Of a DNA stretch of 37,478 bases, positions 15,118 through 23,129 are shown one piece after another (positions within the stretch are counted from its first letter, which is position 1; each line of letters starts with the position of its first letter). Both the position numbers and the translations under genes were made by a program. The notes under the pieces were generated by a model, which saw only the letters and a list, made by a program, of their open reading frames with translations, was not told the origin of the DNA and made no database searches. Source of the DNA: Chitinophagaceae bacterium (GTDB taxonomy: Bacteria > Bacteroidota > Bacteroidia > Chitinophagales > Chitinophagaceae); NCBI GenBank assembly GCA_008080615.1, contig VIKJ01000016.1, positions 1-37,478 of the forward strand, given 5' to 3'.

Positions 15118-18100
15118 ATGGAAAAAGGTTTATCAGGTAATATAGCAAAGGCATTTTTACAATCAAAGCTAACCATCTTATTGATGATTGCTTTTCTATT
15201 GATTGGCGGGTATAGTACTTTATTGATACCACGTGAAGAAGAGCCCCAAATACAAGTACCCATGGCTGATATCTTTATAGGATATCCAGGCGCTTCCCCA
15301 AAGGAGGTTGAAACAAAAATTGCTGCACCAATGGAAAAATTCATTTCCAATATAAAAGGTGTAGAATATGTTTATTCAACTTCTATGAAAGGTCAACTAA
15401 TGCTTATCGTTCAATTTTATGTGGGCGAGGATGTAGAAAAGTCGTTGGTGAAGTTGTATAGTGAAATAATGAAGCATATGGATATAATGCCACAAGGTGT
15501 TACAATGCCTTTGGTAAAACCTCGTGCAATTGATGATGTACCCGTTTTAGGATTTACATTATGGGGGGAGCACTATGATGATTATCAATTAAAGTTAATT
15601 GGGCAAGCATTAGCTAACGAAATTAAGAAAGTTCCTAATGTAGCAGAAGTATCTATTACAGGAGGAAGAAATAAAGAAGTAAAAGTAATTTTAGATAAGT
15701 CCTTAATGGCCTTAAATGGAGTTGATTTAATTGGCATCAGTAAGTTAATTCAAGCTGGTAACGTTCAAAACGATGCTGGAATATTGGTTCGTAACGATAC
15801 AGCCATATCTATTCAAACAGGCAACTTTTTTAATGCAGCAGATGATGTAGCTAAATTAGTTGTAGGCATGAAAAATGGGCAACCTATTTATTTGCATCAG
15901 GTTGCAAAAGTGGAAGAAGCTCCATCAGAAGCAGCACAATATGTATTTTTTGGATATGGTAAAGCGGATACAGCTGGTTTTAAAAAATATGCAGGATCAT
16001 ATCCAGCTATTACGGTATCTGTTGCAAAAAAATCGGGATCTGATGCAATGAAGCTTGCAACAGAAATTCAAGAAAAAGTAAAGCATTTAAAAAAGGATTT
16101 AATTCCAACTGATTTACAAGTATCCGAAACCAGAAATTACGGAGATTCGGCATCACATAAAGTAAGTGAACTCTTGTTCCATTTATTTATATCTATTGTA
16201 GTTGTTACACTATTTGTAATGCTAGCAATGGGTTGGCGGGGTGGGTTGGTTGTGTTTTTATCGGTTCCGGTAACATTTGCACTTACTTTATTTAGTTATT
16301 ATGTGATGGGCTATACCTTAAATAGAATTACACTGTTTGCACTGGTATTCATTACCGGAATAGTTGTGGATGATTCTATTATTATTGCTGAAAATATGCA
16401 TCGTCATTTTAAGATGCGTAAGCTTCCTCCATTACAGGCAGCAATATATGCCATCAACGAAGTGGGGAATCCTACCATATTGGCAACATTTACAGTTGTG
16501 GCCGCAGTTTTACCCATGGCTTTTGTTTCGGGAATGATGGGGCCGTATATGAGTCCTATGCCAATAGGAGCTGCAATAGCCATGATGCTTTCATTGGTTG
16601 TAGCACTTACATTAACACCTTATCTGGGATATATATTTTTAAGAGAGAAAGAAAAGAAAGGAGTAGCTCATCAAGAACATAAGGCTCATGTTTTAGAAGA
16701 AACAGGTGTATACAAAATTTATTATCGTTTCATTCATCCAATGCTTGAAACAAGATGGAAACGTTGGGCCTTTATTTTTGGAACAGTATTGGTGTTGATA
16801 GGTTCAATGTTATTATTCTATACCAAATCTGTGGCTGTAAAAATGCTTCCATTCGATAATAAAAATGAATTTCAGGTTGTGATAGATATGCCAGAAGGTA
16901 CAACACTAGAAAAAACCATGGCAGTTGCGGCTGAAGTTGCTGCGTATGTTTCCGCTCAACCAATGGTAAAAGACTACCAGGGTTATATTGGAACTTCAGC
17001 GCCAATCAGTTTTAATGGATTGGTAAGGCATTATGATTTGCGAATGGCCAGAAGAGAGAGATATTCAAAGTCATGATATTGCAAAGTCAATGCGCTTGCC
17101 ATTGCAAAAGATTGGATTAAAATATCAAGCCAATATAAAACTAGTTGAAGTGCCTCCAGGCCCGCCAGTATTGTCTACGATTGTTGCAGAAATTTATGGA
17201 CCTGATTATGCGCAGCAAATAATAATTGCAAAGCAAGTTGAGCAGCTGATGAAAAAAACAAGTGACGTTGTTGATATAGACTGGATGGTGGAAGATGATC
17301 AGAATGAGTTTCAAATTACAGTTGATAAAGAAAAAGCAATGTTAAGTGGAGTTGCTACTGGGCAAATTACTGCCACTGTTCAGGGTGCTTTATCTGGAAT
17401 GATTGTAGGAAAAATTAACCAACCATCAACTTATCACCAGGTGCCTATTAAACTTCAATTAAGAGACGCCGAAAAAAATAGTATTAGTCAATTGTTAGAT
17501 TTACAAGTTCAGAATAATCAAGAAATCAAAAAGAAGTAGTTTATGTTTTAGCCGATATGGCTGGAAAATTAGAAAGCCCTTCTTATGCAATGTCTGCTAT
17601 GTCTGATAGTTTAAAGAATATTAAATTACCAATTGGTTATACAACACTTAAAGAGGAATATACGGCTCAACCAGTAAATCAAGACGAATATTCACTTAAG
17701 TGGGACGGCGAATGGCAAATAACGTATGAGGTATTCAGAGATCTTGGAATTGCATTTGCAGCGGTAATCTTAATTATTTATATGTTGATTGTAGGGTGGT
17801 TTCAAAACTTTACTGTTCCATTAGTGATGTTAGCCGCTATTCCATTATCACTTATAGGTATCTTATTAGGCCACTGGATGATGGGAGCATATTTTACTGC
17901 AACTTCTATGATTGGCTTCATTGCCTTAGCTGGTGTTATGGTACGAAATTCGGTTTTGCTAATTGATTTTATTAATATTCGGTTGAAAGAAGGGGTGCCA
18001 TTGAAACAATCCATTATAGAGGCAGGGGCTGTGAGAACTACACCTATATTATTAACTGCAGGAGCAGTTGTGTTAGGAGCGGTGATTATTTTATTCGATC

Positions 18101-18216
18101 CTGTATTTCAGGGCCTAGCTATTTCTTTAATGGGTGGAACAATTACTTCTACATTTTTAACCTTGCTGGTTGTTCCATTGCTTTATTATAAAATGATGCG
18201 CGGTAAAGTAAAATAA
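15118..18216 (+). pseudogene. RND efflux permease (AcrB superfamily), two internal deletions with frame breaks
   Basis: The inner-membrane proton-driven pump of the tripartite system. Three frames cover it: 15118 to about 17060, about 17060-17539 and about 17535-18216. Seen: N-terminal TM1, porter domain, TM2-TM6 with the proton-relay helix GIVVDDSIIIAEN, second porter half, and C-terminal helices ending LLVVPLLYYKMMRGK. At the first break the protein goes from LVRHYDLR to ERDIQSHDIAKS; relatives have about a dozen extra residues there. At the second, LLDLQVQN is followed by RNQKEVVYVLAD, and about 20-30 residues seem missing. Both gaps fall in the second periplasmic half. ATG at 15118 is preferred to a TTG at 15112. 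Real decay or assembly error cannot be told apart. Confidence 0.82.
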
Positions 18217-18226
18217 AAATTATATT

Positions 18227-18535
18227 ATGAAACTATTATTTGTTACAGCTCTTAAGGAGTACAGCGAAGACATTACTTTAATTTTTAAAAAAGCCAATAT
18301 CCATATTTATAGTGCTACGGATACTATTGGTTTTAAAGATGGCGATGAATCTAATTTATTAGATAATTGGTTTAGTAGTGGAGAAGCCAAGTTTGATTCT
18401 GTTTTTGTTTTCTCATTTACTTCCGAAGAACATGTTGATGTTGCAATGCAATTAATTAAAGAACACAATACAACCAGTCAATCTGAATTTCCTATTAGGG
18501 CATTTGTATTGCCAGTTGAAAAATCATCCCATTAA
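18227..18535 (+). CDS. Small PII-like (ferredoxin-fold) protein of the efflux operon
   Basis: A 102-residue cytoplasmic protein without signal or membrane segments. I do not recognise it by sequence. Its predicted element order, beta (MKLLFVTAL) - alpha (EYSEDITLIFKKANI) - beta (HIYSATDTIGF) - variable loop - beta (FDSVFVFSF) - alpha (SEEHVDVAMQLIKEH) - beta (IRAFVLPVEK), is that of PII/CutA-like trimers. The opening KLLFVTALKEYSEDITLIFKKANI resembles the PII start, where a lysine-rich strand precedes a helix ending in a short turn. It lies 10 nt after the RND gene and 8 nt before DUF2892, so it belongs to the operon and may tune pump activity. That role is inferred and uncertain. Confidence 0.6.
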   Translation: MKLLFVTALKEYSEDITLIFKKANIHIYSATDTIGFKDGDESNLLDNWFSSGEAKFDSVFVFSFTSEEHVDVAMQLIKEHNTTSQSEFPIRAFVLPVEKSSH

Positions 18536-18543
18536 AAAAATAT

Positions 18544-18753
18544 ATGAAAGAAAGAATTGTACGCGCTGTAGCAGGCAGCATTATGTTAGCCTCTGTTTTA
18601 TTAACTTATTATGTAAGTATTAATTGGTTATGGTTAGGTGTATTTGTTGGTTTGAATTTACTTCAGTCATCATTCACTCGATTTTGCCCACTTGAACTCA
18701 TATTAGATCTTGCTGGGGTTAAAGAAACACCAGGGAAAAAGAATTGTTGTTAG
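18544..18753 (+). CDS. DUF2892 / YgaP-like small membrane protein
   Basis: A 69-residue protein with two hydrophobic helices (about 5-24 and 29-45) and the pattern RAVAGSIML...WLGVFVGLNLLQSSFTRFCPLELIL typical of DUF2892. The conserved FCP sits after the second helix, and the C-terminus ends in a Cys pair. In E. coli YgaP this domain is the membrane anchor of a rhodanese; stand-alone versions commonly sit with rhodanese, MBL or thioredoxin genes. It is last in the tolC-MFP-RND-PII-like operon and converges with the dipeptidase gene 21 nt away. The biochemical role is not established. Confidence 0.8.
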   Translation: MKERIVRAVAGSIMLASVLLTYYVSINWLWLGVFVGLNLLQSSFTRFCPLELILDLAGVKETPGKKNCC

Positions 18754-18774
18754 TGAAGTAAGTGAAATTATTGG

Positions 18775-19935
18775 TTATTTACTTGGTAAATTATTAAGTA
18801 GAAAATCACGCACGTTTCCACCCATTATTTTGTAAATATCTTCCTTATTGAAACCTTCTTTAAGTAAGGCATTTACAATAAGTGGAAGCCCAGTTACATC
18901 AAAGTGTGTACCAATAGCTCCATCAAAATCAGATCCTAAAGCTACTTTATCTACGCCTATTTTATCTGCTACATAACGGATACTCTTTGCAGTAGCTGCA
19001 GCATCTGTTCCACAAACAGCTGTTTCCCATAATCCAATTCCTACTAACCCGTTGCGCTTACCTATTTCCAATAAGTGTGCGTCTGATAAATTTCGGTTAT
19101 TGTCGCAAACACCTTTTACACCAGTATGCGAAATAATTAGTGGACTATTGGTAATGGCAAAAATATCGTCAATGGTTTTTGTAGAGCTATGGGCTAAGTC
19201 AATAATCATATGTAAACTATCCATCGATCGGATAAGTAATTTACCTTTTTCTGTAAGGCCTCCTTTTTCCATGCCGTGTTTAGAGCCAGCCCAAGCATTA
19301 TCAAAAAAATGAGTTAATCCAATATACCTAACTCCAGCATTGTAAAATTCTTTTAGGTTAGCTATTTCATTATTAAGACAATGAGCACCTTCAATTCCTA
19401 GCATTCCTGCTGTAAGGGTTTTTTTTGATTTTCTGTCTTCAATATATGCTTGAAGTGTTTCTTTATTAGTTATGATTCGGAATGCACCATCAGATTTCTT
19501 AGCAGTTTTAAACAGTGCTTCAGTTTGATGGATTGCTCTTTTCTTTACACTAAACCAATCTTCTGGATTACGCAATTGTGCAAAACTTAAGAGTGAAATT
19601 TGATCCGTTTTATCATCATTTTTTTCAATATTTATACCTCTTGGAGCTTTACTCACAATGGTGAAAACCTGAAAAGCCATATTGACTTCTTGCATTCTGG
19701 GAATGTCTACATGGCCATATTCATGCCTCTTTAAATTATCTCTATTCCAAAGCAGTGCATCGCAATGTAAATCTGCAATAAATGGAATGGAATCGTACCA
19801 TATTACTTTTTGCGGATTTGTATCTACTAAGGTTACTACATTGGTTGTTTTGTCTATGTAGCTAGGAGCAAAAATGAAAAAACAAATTGCTGCCAATATG
19901 AATAGAAGAGCAAGAACTTTGACTATTTTTTTCAT
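18775..19935 (-). CDS. Membrane-anchored dipeptidase, peptidase family M19
   Basis: A 386-residue protein with an N-terminal hydrophobic segment (about 4-24) and an M19 renal-dipeptidase-like TIM barrel. Zinc-ligand contexts are visible in order: DLHCD (H57, D59), GIEGAH (bridging glutamate), IDLAHSS (histidine), ISHTG (histidine) and GSDFDG (aspartate). M19 enzymes cleave dipeptides, including D-amino-acid ones. The signal anchor suggests a periplasmic site, so peptidoglycan-peptide or thiol-dipeptide (Cys-Gly) turnover is possible; the latter would fit the sulfur-related neighbours but is inference. It is on the same strand as, and 54 nt downstream of, the carbonic anhydrase gene. Confidence 0.88.
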   Translation of the reverse strand: MKKIVKVLALLFILAAICFFIFAPSYIDKTTNVVTLVDTNPQKVIWYDSIPFIADLHCDALLWNRDNLKRHEYGHVDIPRMQEVNMAFQVFTIVSKAPRGINIEKNDDKTDQISLLSFAQLRNPEDWFSVKKRAIHQTEALFKTAKKSDGAFRIITNKETLQAYIEDRKSKKTLTAGMLGIEGAHCLNNEIANLKEFYNAGVRYIGLTHFFDNAWAGSKHGMEKGGLTEKGKLLIRSMDSLHMIIDLAHSSTKTIDDIFAITNSPLIISHTGVKGVCDNNRNLSDAHLLEIGKRNGLVGIGLWETAVCGTDAAATAKSIRYVADKIGVDKVALGSDFDGAIGTHFDVTGLPLIVNALLKEGFNKEDIYKIMGGNVRDFLLNNLPSK

Positions 19936-19944
19936 TTTTATTTC

Positions 19945-19978
19945 AATTTACTGTTTTTCAATAATGTAACAGTAAATT
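19945..19978. repeat. Inverted repeat between carbonic anhydrase and dipeptidase genes
   Basis: Nine-base arms AATTTACTG (19945-19953) and CAGTAAATT (19970-19978) flank a 16-nt spacer. No T-run follows on the minus strand, so it is not a classic terminator; it may be an operator or mRNA hairpin in the dipeptidase leader. Confidence 0.4.
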
Positions 19979-19989
19979 TTATATTTGCA

Positions 19990-20691
19990 CTATTCGCGCC
20001 GGAAAATCTTTACATTAAAATTGTGTAAATCATATCTGGCCCCAACTATCTCTAATTCCTTATTCTCTAATTTTTCCGATATAATATTCGATTGCATTTT
20101 TAATTGTTTTATTCCATGCAATACATTAGCTATTACACAATCATCTAAACGATTAGGATCATTAGCTGCAATTGCTTTAATTTCAATTTCTGCTTTAAGG
20201 CTATCAATGATATCTTTTATATGACCTGGCGCAACACCTCCTTTTACGAATGCATCAACAGCCCCACAGCTTTCATGCCCCATGATCATGATTAATTTTA
20301 CATTTAAATGCTCAACAGCATACTCAATACTCCCTAGTTCTACATTTCCTATAATATTACCTGCAGTTCTAATTGTAAATATATCTCCAACACCTTGGTC
20401 AAATAAAAGTTCCGGCGAAACCCTGCTATCCGAACAGCAAACTATAATGGCAAATGGATGCTGTTCTTTTACTACAGACTTTAATCTTTCTAAACTTTCA
20501 TCTGGATGAATGGATTTTGCGTTAGCAAAACGAATATTTCCGTTCATTAATCTCTCCAGCGGTGTTTCATTTTTTATGCTAGTTTCCGTAGCTTGTTTAG
20601 GTTGTGAAGGTTGTTTGCAACTACTATAACAAAGGATAGAGAGAATGAAAATACTTATTTTAACTATGGACACTTGATTTAAAAATTCCAT
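19990..20691 (-). CDS. Beta-class carbonic anhydrase, exported lipoprotein
   Basis: It interconverts CO2 and bicarbonate with zinc. The 233-residue protein has the beta-class motifs: CSDSR (C86, D88, R90) and GHESCGAV (H139, C142), giving Cys-His-Cys zinc ligands with the gating Asp-Arg pair, plus the RTAGNI strand. Unlike the usual cytoplasmic enzyme it begins with a hydrophobic stretch and a Cys-ended lipobox (YSSC, C25), so it is probably exported and lipidated. It has a -7 element 20 nt upstream and is divergent from the small membrane protein-thioredoxin cluster. The dipeptidase gene follows on the same strand. Confidence 0.9.
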   Translation of the reverse strand: MEFLNQVSIVKISIFILSILCYSSCKQPSQPKQATETSIKNETPLERLMNGNIRFANAKSIHPDESLERLKSVVKEQHPFAIIVCCSDSRVSPELLFDQGVGDIFTIRTAGNIIGNVELGSIEYAVEHLNVKLIMIMGHESCGAVDAFVKGGVAPGHIKDIIDSLKAEIEIKAIAANDPNRLDDCVIANVLHGIKQLKMQSNIISEKLENKELEIVGARYDLHNFNVKIFRRE

Positions 20692-20711
20692 ATGATTTAT
20701 TTTAGAATAAG

Positions 20712-20719
20712 CAAAGGTA
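20712..20719 (-). promoter_or_regulatory. Promoter -7 element of carbonic anhydrase gene
   Basis: On the minus strand the bases read TACCTTTG, an exact TAnnTTTG match, 20 nt upstream of the ATG at 20691. No clear -33 box was seen. Confidence 0.55.
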
Positions 20720-20730
20720 CAAACTTGAGT

Positions 20731-20751
20731 ATTCTATAAGGCATATAGAAT
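20731..20751. promoter_or_regulatory. Perfect 8-bp inverted repeat, carbonic anhydrase upstream region
   Basis: ATTCTATA (20731-20738) and TATAGAAT (20744-20751) flank a 5-nt spacer, just upstream of the carbonic anhydrase -7 element. Position and symmetry suggest an operator; the protein that would bind is unknown. Confidence 0.35.
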
Positions 20752-20763
20752 CAGTTGAATAAA

Positions 20764-20775
20764 TGATTTTAATCA
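20764..20775. promoter_or_regulatory. FNR-type dyad TGAT-N4-ATCA
   Basis: TGAT-TTTA-ATCA, flanked by A and T, matches the core of the classical FNR box (TTGAT-N4-ATCAA). It lies in the divergent gap between carbonic anhydrase and the small membrane-protein cluster, in a window that encodes a Crp/Fnr regulator. Confidence 0.35.
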
Positions 20776-20817
20776 TCTTTGGCGGTTTAAATTTTAACTA
20801 TACTGTATACTTATTAT

Positions 20818-20831
20818 GTAACCTTTGTTAC
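20818..20831. promoter_or_regulatory. Candidate Crp/Fnr operator, thioredoxin cluster
   Basis: GTAAC-CTTT-GTTAC is a perfect 5-bp inverted repeat with a 4-nt spacer, the same geometry and nearly the same half-sites as the dyad at 12621-12640. It lies 48 nt before the first gene of the thioredoxin cluster. Confidence 0.5.
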
Positions 20832-20878
20832 GTTCACATGATCTATTCGAGTTTAATTTTGTTGGAGAAATAAAACAT

Positions 20879-21115
20879 ATGAAAGAAACGCTGTTTCAAA
20901 ATTGGAATTGGATGAGGGCACTAAGACTGATAATTGGTTTAACTATCATCATTCAGGCTATAATGGGCAAGGATTGGGTTTTGGGATTTGCAGGAGTATT
21001 TTTTTCTGCTATGCCAATCCTTAATTTGGGGTGTTGTGGTTCGGGAGCATGTTATACACCTATAAGGAAAGAGAGTGACTCAACTAAAGCAATTATTTAT
21101 GAAGAAGTGGATTAA
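20879..21115 (+). CDS. YgaP-like/DUF2892-like small membrane protein with Cys cluster
   Basis: A 78-residue protein: a short N-terminal amphipathic segment (FQNWNWMRALR), two hydrophobic helices (about 13-30 and 34-50), then a Cys-rich turn LGCCGSGACY (Cys at about 52, 53 and 57). An upstream TTG at 20825 stays in frame but lies in the operator and has no support. The ATG at 20879 is preceded by GGAG and is used. It starts a tight cluster with a DUF6132-like protein (17-nt overlap) and thioredoxin. The Cys-rich end could relay thiol or persulfide groups at the membrane; this is inference, and the family has no firm function known to me. Confidence 0.75.
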   Translation: MKETLFQNWNWMRALRLIIGLTIIIQAIMGKDWVLGFAGVFFSAMPILNLGCCGSGACYTPIRKESDSTKAIIYEEVD

Positions 21116-21308
21116 TACCAATATACTCTATATCATAGGGGCAATACTAGGAGCTATAGCAGGATTTTTTTATTGGAAATTGATTGGTTGCTCTTCGGGC
21201 TCCTGTGCCATTACCTCAAAGCCACTAAATAGTACAATTTATGGTGCTGTAATGGGGGCACTCATATTGAGTTTGTTTAAAAGGGAGCAAAAAGTAGTTA
21301 ATAAATAA
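21099..21308 (+). CDS. Small membrane protein, DUF6132-like
   Basis: A 69-residue protein with two hydrophobic helices (about 8-25 and 44-58) separated by a GCSSGSCAITSKP loop holding two cysteines, and a basic C-terminus. This loop is typical of the DUF6132 family often found beside thioredoxin in Bacteroidota. The start at 21099 is chosen over an in-frame ATG eight codons earlier because the hydrophobic core begins directly after MKKW; it overlaps the preceding gene by 17 nt, so translation is probably coupled. Thioredoxin follows after 10 nt. Function unknown; the Cys pair suggests redox or sulfur chemistry. Confidence 0.72.
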   Translation: MKKWINTNILYIIGAILGAIAGFFYWKLIGCSSGSCAITSKPLNSTIYGAVMGALILSLFKREQKVVNK

Positions 21309-21318
21309 TTTTACTGTA

Positions 21319-21615
21319 ATGACATTTAATGAGATTATACAATCGGATAAACCTGTGCTAGTAGATTTTTTTGCAGAATGGTGTGGACCTTGCAAAGTAA
21401 TGGCACCTATTTTGAAAGATGTTAAAGCTGATTTAGGTGATACGACTAGTATTTTAAAAATAGATGTAGACAAGAATCCTGGTACCGCTGCTGCTTATCA
21501 AATTCAGGGAGTACCAACATTAATATTATTTAAAAATGGAAAGCCACTTTGGAGGCAAAGTGGGGTAGTATCTAAAAGTACACTTATAAATATAGTAAAG
21601 CAGTATAGTGAATAA
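21319..21615 (+). CDS. Thioredoxin
   Basis: A 98-residue single-domain thioredoxin with the active site WCGPC (C22, C25) after strand VLVDFFAE, and the cis-proline region GVPTLILFKNGK. No signal peptide is present, so it should act in the cytoplasm as a dithiol reductant for proteins or for persulfides. It is the third gene of the small membrane-protein cluster and converges with the ICMT-like gene (11 nt between stops). The operator at 20818-20831 probably governs the whole cluster. Confidence 0.92.
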   Translation: MTFNEIIQSDKPVLVDFFAEWCGPCKVMAPILKDVKADLGDTTSILKIDVDKNPGTAAAYQIQGVPTLILFKNGKPLWRQSGVVSKSTLINIVKQYSE

Positions 21616-21626
21616 ATCCTGCTGAA

Positions 21627-22055
21627 TTATAATAGAAATGGGATGATACTTTTTGTTCTCTCCATATATGATTTATATGAGGGAAATTTGATTAATAACA
21701 TTTGTTCCTCCCATTTGCTTTTAATGAGCAAAACAAGTAGTAATAAAATTACCGCAATTAGCTGGTATATAGAATAATGGATCACTAATAATCCAATTAC
21801 AAATAACAGAATTGAGCTATACATTGGGTGCCTTATATATTGATAAGGACCTGAAACTATTAAAATGGCTTCATTGGCTGGAATTGGTGAAATCCTAAGT
21901 TTACTTTTTCTCATAGCAATGATTGCCCAAAGGGCTAATATAATTGCTGGAGAAAGTATGCCAATACTCTTTAAGTTTAAAATTTTTTGGCCAGTATTGA
22001 AAGTGATTCCAATCAGCAAAGAAAATTGTAAAATTATTAAAGTTGGTGATTTCAT
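21627..22055 (-). CDS. Isoprenylcysteine carboxyl methyltransferase-family membrane protein
   Basis: A 142-residue integral membrane protein with helices at about 5-20, 30-45, 80-100 and 100-115. The C-terminal half shows the ICMT/PEMT signature: SGPYQYIRHPMYSS (about 68-81) and then KWEEQMLLIKFPSYKSYMERT (in parts, about 113-133), where E, F and Y contribute to the SAM site. It probably methylates a membrane or lipid-linked substrate, identity unknown. It is divergent from the YHS lipoprotein with a 39-nt gap and converges with thioredoxin. It is at the short end for the family but motif-complete. Confidence 0.82.
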   Translation of the reverse strand: MKSPTLIILQFSLLIGITFNTGQKILNLKSIGILSPAIILALWAIIAMRKSKLRISPIPANEAILIVSGPYQYIRHPMYSSILLFVIGLLVIHYSIYQLIAVILLLLVLLIKSKWEEQMLLIKFPSYKSYMERTKSIIPFLL

Positions 22056-22061
22056 AAATAC

Positions 22062-22069
22062 TATATTTG
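22062..22069 (+). promoter_or_regulatory. Promoter -7 element of YHS lipoprotein gene
   Basis: TATATTTG matches TAnnTTTG and lies 25 nt before the ATG at 22095. A lone GTTAC half-site follows directly (22069-22073), too little to call an operator. Confidence 0.5.
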
Positions 22070-22094
22070 TTACTGATTAAATATACAGTAATTC

Positions 22095-22403
22095 ATGAAA
22101 AAGATATTATATGCAATTTTTGTTTTAGCCATTCTGCAATCTTGCAATAGTGTAGAACAAAAAAATCCTGATCCAGCAGTAAATGATACTTCAGTAATTG
22201 TTGCTGATAGTACAGCCATGCATAGAGAAGATTTGTTTAAAGATGTAGTATTTGATTCAAAGAAGGATTTTGTTTGTGGAATGCCTATTACTGCAGGAGT
22301 TTCGGATACAGCTCATTATAAAGAAAAAGTATATGGATTTTGTTCATCAGAATGTAAAGCTGAATTTGTTAAGAATCCATCTTCATTTATAGCTGCTAAA
22401 TAG
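22095..22403 (+). CDS. YHS-domain lipoprotein
   Basis: A 102-residue lipoprotein (hydrophobic residues 4-14, lipobox LQSC, C17). A polar linker of about 40 residues leads to a YHS domain near the C-terminus: DFVCGMPI...YKEKVYGFCSSECKAEFVKNPSSF. The Cys-Gly-Met and CSSEC elements are the classical metal-associated YHS/TRASH features, suggesting binding of copper or another soft metal in the periplasm. Neighbours are thiol- and sulfur-related, so it could be a metal or persulfide buffer; that is inference. It converges with the rhodanese gene across 39 nt with no obvious terminator. Confidence 0.82.
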   Translation: MKKILYAIFVLAILQSCNSVEQKNPDPAVNDTSVIVADSTAMHREDLFKDVVFDSKKDFVCGMPITAGVSDTAHYKEKVYGFCSSECKAEFVKNPSSFIAAK

Positions 22404-22442
22404 TATCCTTATTCCTATTCTTTGTTCAAGAATTAAGCAATT

Positions 22443-23129
22443 TTATATTGACATTACTTTGCTTTGGCAAATGAAATTGCTAACGGGTATTCCTGTATTG
22501 CGAATTGCATTGAAGCCTCCAGATATTTCGGTAAAATTTCTGTAACCTCTTGCCTGTAAAATAGAGGCGGCAATCATGCTTCTATAACCGCCTGCGCAAT
22601 GAATATAAAAGTGATCTTTAATCCATTCATTAATATATGCTAGGGGCTTGCTAAATGCATTTTCAATGTGTTCGGCTTTATACTCTGATTCTTTTCGAAT
22701 ATCAATAATGGTTTCTTTTTTAGTATCAACATTTTCTGCAAACGCGTCAGCATGTATACGATCAATGGTATCAGCTTCTTTGCCTGCATTCATCCAAGCA
22801 TTGAATCCGCCGGCTAAATATCCAAGAACATGATCAAATCCAACCCTACTAAGCCGAGTAATAATTTCTTCTTCTTTTCCGGGTTCAGCAACCAAAATAA
22901 TTGGATGATTTACATCTACTATCATGGCGCCAACCCAAGGCGCAAAATCACCTGAAATCCCAATATTGATAGACTGCGGAATAAACCCTAAATAAAAATC
23001 ACTATGTTCTCTTGTGTCTAGGATAAGTGCTTCAGTATTTTCAGCGAATGTTTCAAACTCATCAGGAGAAAGTGCTTTCATCCCTTTATTTAATACAAGA
23101 TCAAATGCTTCGTATCCTTGTTTATTCAT
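22443..23129 (-). CDS. Tandem rhodanese domains, C-terminal half of a split persulfide dioxygenase-rhodanese
   Basis: 228 residues with two rhodanese domains. The first (about 15-115: LILDTREHSDFYLGFIPQS) has no catalytic cysteine (ILVAEPGKEE in its place). The second (about 125-222) has the active-site loop HCAGGYRS with C178. Rhodaneses carry sulfane sulfur on that cysteine. In close relatives these domains form the C-terminus of a single protein of about 470 residues with the MBL domain; here they are split off. The ATG sits in an ATGA overlap with the MBL stop. The linker normally joining the halves seems missing, so a deletion may have created this arrangement. Whether the downstream part is translated is unknown. 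Confidence 0.8.
   Translation of the reverse strand: MNKQGYEAFDLVLNKGMKALSPDEFETFAENTEALILDTREHSDFYLGFIPQSINIGISGDFAPWVGAMIVDVNHPIILVAEPGKEEEIITRLSRVGFDHVLGYLAGGFNAWMNAGKEADTIDRIHADAFAENVDTKKETIIDIRKESEYKAEHIENAFSKPLAYINEWIKDHFYIHCAGGYRSMIAASILQARGYRNFTEISGGFNAIRNTGIPVSNFICQSKVMSI

Noticed and set aside
20825..20878. TTG start giving an 18-residue extension of the small membrane protein
   Set aside because: It would start inside the GTAAC-N4-GTTAC dyad; the ATG at 20879 has GGAG upstream and begins the hydrophobic protein typical of the family.
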